Virus record (IMG/VR): IMGVR_UViG_3300025132_005903
Location: 1-45,139 of that record
Source of the DNA: a virus
DNA: 45,139 nt
Reading direction: 5' to 3' (one strand)
A program made the position numbers and the translations under genes. Under the pieces are notes generated by a model, which was not told the origin of the DNA, did not search any database, and saw only the letters and a list, made by a program, of their open reading frames with translations. How positions within the stretch are numbered: the stretch's first letter is position 1; each line of letters begins with the position of its first letter. Shown piece by piece: positions 42,908-45,139 of this stretch.

Positions 42908-43081
42908 TTAATTATTATTTTTAATTTCTTGCACTTCTTTACGTAGGTCTTGTGCTTGACCTTTTAATGTTTGCATTGCTTTTCTAATTCTTGTACCAGC
43001 AGACTTATTTCCATTGTTGAATTTTTCAACGTCTGATAATACAGAAGTTAGAGTTTCTTGCAGATTTTCAATTGAAATCAT
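42908..43081 (-). CDS. Hc1/histone H1-like small DNA-associated protein
   Basis: 57 residues, below normal ORF cutoffs. FNNGNKSAGTRIRKAMQTLK matches the conserved centre of the Bacteroidetes histone H1-like (Hc1) family, which reads approximately E-K-G-N-K-A-A-G-T-R-A-R-K-A-S. The N-terminal helix (ISIENLQETLTSVLSDVEKF) and C-terminal charged helix complete the usual short form. Family function is poorly known (possible DNA binding). It has a leader with AGAGGAATAAT before the ATG and follows promoter box P8. The family is host-typical, so capture from the host is inferred. Confidence 0.72.
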   Translation of the reverse strand: MISIENLQETLTSVLSDVEKFNNGNKSAGTRIRKAMQTLKGQAQDLRKEVQEIKNNN

Positions 43082-43110
43082 ATTATTCCTCTTTTTGTTA
43101 TTTGTTAATA

Positions 43111-43142
43111 CTAATATAATAAAAAATTACGATAAAACCAAA
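43111..43142 (-). promoter_or_regulatory. promoter box P8 before the Hc1-like and gp32-like genes
   Basis: TTTG (43142-43139), then GTTTTATCG in place of GATAWGTCG, then TATATTAG (43118-43111), spacing 20. Predicted start near 43106, giving a 24-base leader with a ribosome site. It overlaps the 3' end of the UvsE coding region, so the 20-base spacing is kept even where other bases have changed. Confidence 0.75.
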
Positions 43143-44053
43143 TGTTTTTCATAATATTTTTGAACAGCTTTTTCTTTCATCTTTGCTTCCACTACGCAAT
43201 CTATAGAAAGACCGTGTGTATCAATTTCATTGTAAATGTAATTTGAATGGGCTTGTTCACGTTTATCTTCTGCTCCTTCCATAAGTGCCATAGATTCTGA
43301 ATAGTGAGTACACTGGCGAATACCTTCCGGCCAAGTTTTAGCTGCTAGGTGTAATGCTTCTGATTCGGATAGACCACCAGTACAGAATCTGTGATGATGA
43401 TAGTCGAATACAATAGGAATACCAATTACTTTGTGTATACCTTCATATAAATCGGATACTGAATACATTGAAGCTTTGTCGTCATTTTCGATAGTAAGAC
43501 GAGCTTGTGCTGATGGTATAATACGTTTGAAGTTTTTGCAAAACCTTGCCATAGTACCAACTTTGTCATCATAGGTACCGCCAATATGTATATTGATTTT
43601 ACAGAATGGTGTTTTTGGCATACCCATGAGATCCATAACAATTGCTGTTTTATCCAAGATATCAATTGCACGAACTACAATATCTTCGTTTGGTGATGCA
43701 AGTACAGTGTATTGACCAGGATGAGCTGAAAGACGAATACCATTGTCCCTTGCAAGTTTACCAGCAATTTCAAGATGGCGTTTGATTTCAGGGAAATCTG
43801 GGCAATCTTCTAGATTGTAATGAGAGTGCCATGTAAATATATCTGAAGACATACGATATACTTTGATGCCATTGTCAATATTCCATTGTATAATTTTTAC
43901 AAGATCTTTGACGTTTAATAAATTAAGTTCGGAAGCATATTCAATACCCTTTGCTTCAAATGTTTTTTGACGCATGTGACGATTAGTAAAGATACGGTCC
44001 TTACGTAATTCCATATTGATACATGCATAGCCTAGCTGTAGATTGTTTTTCAT
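43127..44053 (-). CDS. uvsE: UV DNA damage endonuclease (UvsE/UvdE)
   Basis: 308 residues. GYACINMELR, KVYRMSSDIFTWHSHY, LSAHPGQYTVLASPN, INIHIGGTYDDK, TIENDDKASMYSV, DYHHHRFCTGG and VVEAKMKEKAV follow the metal-binding His/Glu/Asp order of the UvsE TIM-barrel family. The enzyme nicks 5' to UV photoproducts. Length is standard. It is driven by promoter box P1, whose predicted start is the A of this ATG. Confidence 0.93.
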   Translation of the reverse strand: MKNNLQLGYACINMELRKDRIFTNRHMRQKTFEAKGIEYASELNLLNVKDLVKIIQWNIDNGIKVYRMSSDIFTWHSHYNLEDCPDFPEIKRHLEIAGKLARDNGIRLSAHPGQYTVLASPNEDIVVRAIDILDKTAIVMDLMGMPKTPFCKINIHIGGTYDDKVGTMARFCKNFKRIIPSAQARLTIENDDKASMYSVSDLYEGIHKVIGIPIVFDYHHHRFCTGGLSESEALHLAAKTWPEGIRQCTHYSESMALMEGAEDKREQAHSNYIYNEIDTHGLSIDCVVEAKMKEKAVQKYYEKHLVLS

Positions 44054-44057
44054 ATTA

Positions 44058-44089
44058 CTAATATAATAAATTTATTTGACATATCCAAA
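44058..44089 (-). promoter_or_regulatory. promoter box P1 (leaderless) before the UvsE gene
   Basis: TTTG (44089-44086), GATATGTCA, TATATTAG (44065-44058), spacing 20. Predicted +1 is 44053, the A of ATG. Confidence 0.8.
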
Positions 44090-44434
44090 TTATTTCCAAA
44101 AAAGTTGTACACAAATTATACCTATTGACAATATTAAAGAGGTTAAGGTTTTTAGATTAATACCTTCTCCCATAAAATACCAAGTTAATAGTGCATAAGA
44201 CGATATACCTAATGCGAAACCCAAAAATCTTCCTGGCCATAATAGACCATCAAAATGTTCATAAGCAAATCTTGTTGCTAATATAAATGCATAGGATATA
44301 GTAGTTCCACCTACTAAAGATAAGATTAAAGGATTTTTAGCAAACCAACTCCATAAGAATTGACCGTTTGTTTGAAACCAAATTAGCGTTTGTCCAACAA
44401 GGAACAAAGTAACTGTTAAGAATAATTTAGACAT
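44090..44434 (-). CDS. multi-pass membrane protein, 114 aa
   Basis: 114 residues with about four hydrophobic helices and a Lys cap. FMGEGINLKTLTSLILSIGIICVQLFW at the C-terminus (quoted parts: GEGINLKTLTSLIL) resembles the last helices of small DMT/EamA-like transporters. No family fixed. Located between boxes P1 and P2; P2 gives it a leader of about 28 bases. Confidence 0.6.
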   Translation of the reverse strand: MSKLFLTVTLFLVGQTLIWFQTNGQFLWSWFAKNPLILSLVGGTTISYAFILATRFAYEHFDGLLWPGRFLGFALGISSYALLTWYFMGEGINLKTLTSLILSIGIICVQLFWK

Positions 44435-44467
44435 ACTTTAGTTTTTAATGTTTAATTGTTATTTATA

Positions 44468-44499
44468 TAAATATAAGAAAAATTTTTGACATATCCAAA
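44468..44499 (-). promoter_or_regulatory. promoter box P2 before the membrane-protein gene
   Basis: TTTG (44499-44496), GATATGTCA, then TATATTTA (44475-44468), spacing 20. Predicted start near 44463. The -7 element is TATATTTA, closer to the Bacteroidetes TAnnTTTG than the other copies are. Confidence 0.78.
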
Positions 44500-44528
44500 G
44501 AAAATGGCAAAAACCTTTAGTATAAATA

Positions 44529-44792
44529 TCAAATTTCTTTGATTTTAATGATCAAATTGCTATCGCCTTTGATAATTCTATGAATTTTACCTTTTGGTAT
44601 ATGTATAATAGTACCTTTTTGCAAACCAAATGGTAATTCATCGTCAAATTGAAATTGCCACCCTTTACTTTCCATAACTTCTACTATTCTAGTCATTTCG
44701 TCAGTGTGCCAAATCAAATCTTCTTCCTGAACATCTTTTTCAAATGTTCTAATTTTATAACCTGTATTATTTTCGTCTGTATATGGATTCAT
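44529..44792 (-). CDS. small cupin-like protein, 87 aa
   Basis: 87 residues. KIRTFEKDVQEEDLIWHTDE, WQFQFDDELP and GTIIHIPKGKIHRIIKGDS form a short cupin barrel of a type often seen in T4-like marine phages (recalled). The metal-binding His set is reduced. Function unknown. Its ATG abuts the end of the upstream gene. Confidence 0.68.
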   Translation of the reverse strand: MNPYTDENNTGYKIRTFEKDVQEEDLIWHTDEMTRIVEVMESKGWQFQFDDELPFGLQKGTIIHIPKGKIHRIIKGDSNLIIKIKEI

Positions 44793-45139
44793 TTACCAGA
44801 ATTTATTCATATTTGAACCTAGACCTAATTGTTTTGCATATCTTGGTAAATTGCAAGACCAATACCCAGCTTTAGTTCTATCTTTCTTTGTATCACAATT
44901 ATGTCTATCAGCGAAAGCTTTACTTGCTTTAGGATCTTTTATCTTTACAGCTAGTTTTCCACCACCACCTTTAGCTCCAAAAGCTATTTTACGAATATTA
45001 CCAGATTTAGGATCTTTTACATAAACATAATATTTTGCAGAACCACCTCTTTTAGGTTTATTTAGATCAACCTTTCTACCTTGGTATTCTGCTTCATTGA
45101 TCATTGGAAAATCTAACGGAACATCTTCTCCTTCATATA
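44793..45139 (-). CDS. DUF5872-like phage protein (partial at right edge)
   Basis: The frame is open to the window edge: before the internal ATG at 45104 (MINEAEYQGRK), the residues EGEDVPLDFP continue in frame to the edge, so the 5' end probably lies outside and this is a fragment. The visible part carries EAEYQGRKVDLNKPKRGG, YYVYVKDPKSGNIRKIAFG and FADRHNCDTKKDRTKAGYW, landmarks of a small module (DUF5872-like) seen fused to or alone in T4-like phage proteins. Its role is unknown, often virion-associated by context. Confidence 0.72.
   Translation of the reverse strand, partial: YEGEDVPLDFPMINEAEYQGRKVDLNKPKRGGSAKYYVYVKDPKSGNIRKIAFGAKGGGGKLAVKIKDPKASKAFADRHNCDTKKDRTKAGYWSCNLPRYAKQLGLGSNMNKFW

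Overview
The window looks like part of the genome of a large, T4-related tailed phage (myovirus type) that infects a marine or aquatic member of the Bacteroidetes, most likely a flavobacterium. Every convincing gene lies on the minus strand, and the genes are packed with short or overlapping junctions (TAATG and ATGA stop/start overlaps are common). The DNA is strongly AT-rich by eye. T4-type replication proteins are present: gp43-like polymerase, gp41-like helicase, gp32-like single-strand binding protein, a UvsX/RecA and an RNase H/5' nuclease. The Bacteroidetes host is inferred from three independent signs: a secreted protein with a type IX secretion (T9SS) C-terminal sorting domain, promoters with the Bacteroidetes TTTG / TAnnTTnG architecture, and a tiny protein like the Bacteroidetes histone H1-like (Hc1) family. 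No integrase, transposase, tRNA or CRISPR array was seen.

Layout, in order of coordinates (genes read right to left). 1-10.6 kb: probable late or accessory genes. These include a partial DUF5824-like protein, a possible lysis group (L,D-transpeptidase-like enzyme plus small membrane and coiled-coil proteins), a thioredoxin-like exported protein, an outer-membrane beta-barrel-like lipoprotein, a 1021-residue T9SS cargo-like protein with 16 Cys/Asp repeats, a staphylococcal-nuclease-like protein and a 601-residue protein of unknown role. 10.9-26.7 kb: a nearly gapless 16-kb glycan operon with nucleotide-sugar enzymes (dehydrogenase, epimerases, FdtA-type ketoisomerase, DegT aminotransferase, N-formyltransferase, C-methyltransferase, two Fe(II)/2-oxoglutarate oxygenases, a cytidylyltransferase) and about seven glycosyltransferases. 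It is headed by a small ribbon-helix-helix protein. 26.9-31.5 kb: SLOG, cupin, Smr, a RecB/Cas4-like nuclease, DUF3310, a zinc ribbon, and complete GroEL and GroES. 31.5-44.1 kb: the replication and nucleotide block, with polymerase, dUTPase, a thymidylate-synthase-family enzyme carrying the dCMP-type Asp, a dNMP-kinase-like protein, a B12-dependent ribonucleotide reductase, helicase, RNase H, RecA/UvsX, gp32-like SSB, an Hc1-like protein and the UvsE/UvdE repair endonuclease. 44.1-45.1 kb: a membrane protein, a cupin and a protein cut by the right edge.

The most striking regulatory feature is a family of eight promoter boxes, all on the minus strand and all in front of the presumed early/middle genes. 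Each has TTTG (once TTTC) exactly 20 bases before TATATT, and seven share an additional GATAWGTC block. In four of them the predicted transcription start is the A of the ATG, which predicts leaderless mRNAs.

Working model (inference): the boxes drive DNA synthesis, nucleotide remodelling and part of the sugar operon. The sugar enzymes build or decorate a glycan, plausibly carrying an N-formylated 3-amino sugar, on the host surface or on phage proteins. The late side adds exported proteins that would sit in or on the Bacteroidetes outer membrane. A phage-encoded T9SS cargo together with a surface-sugar operon is the most unusual combination here.
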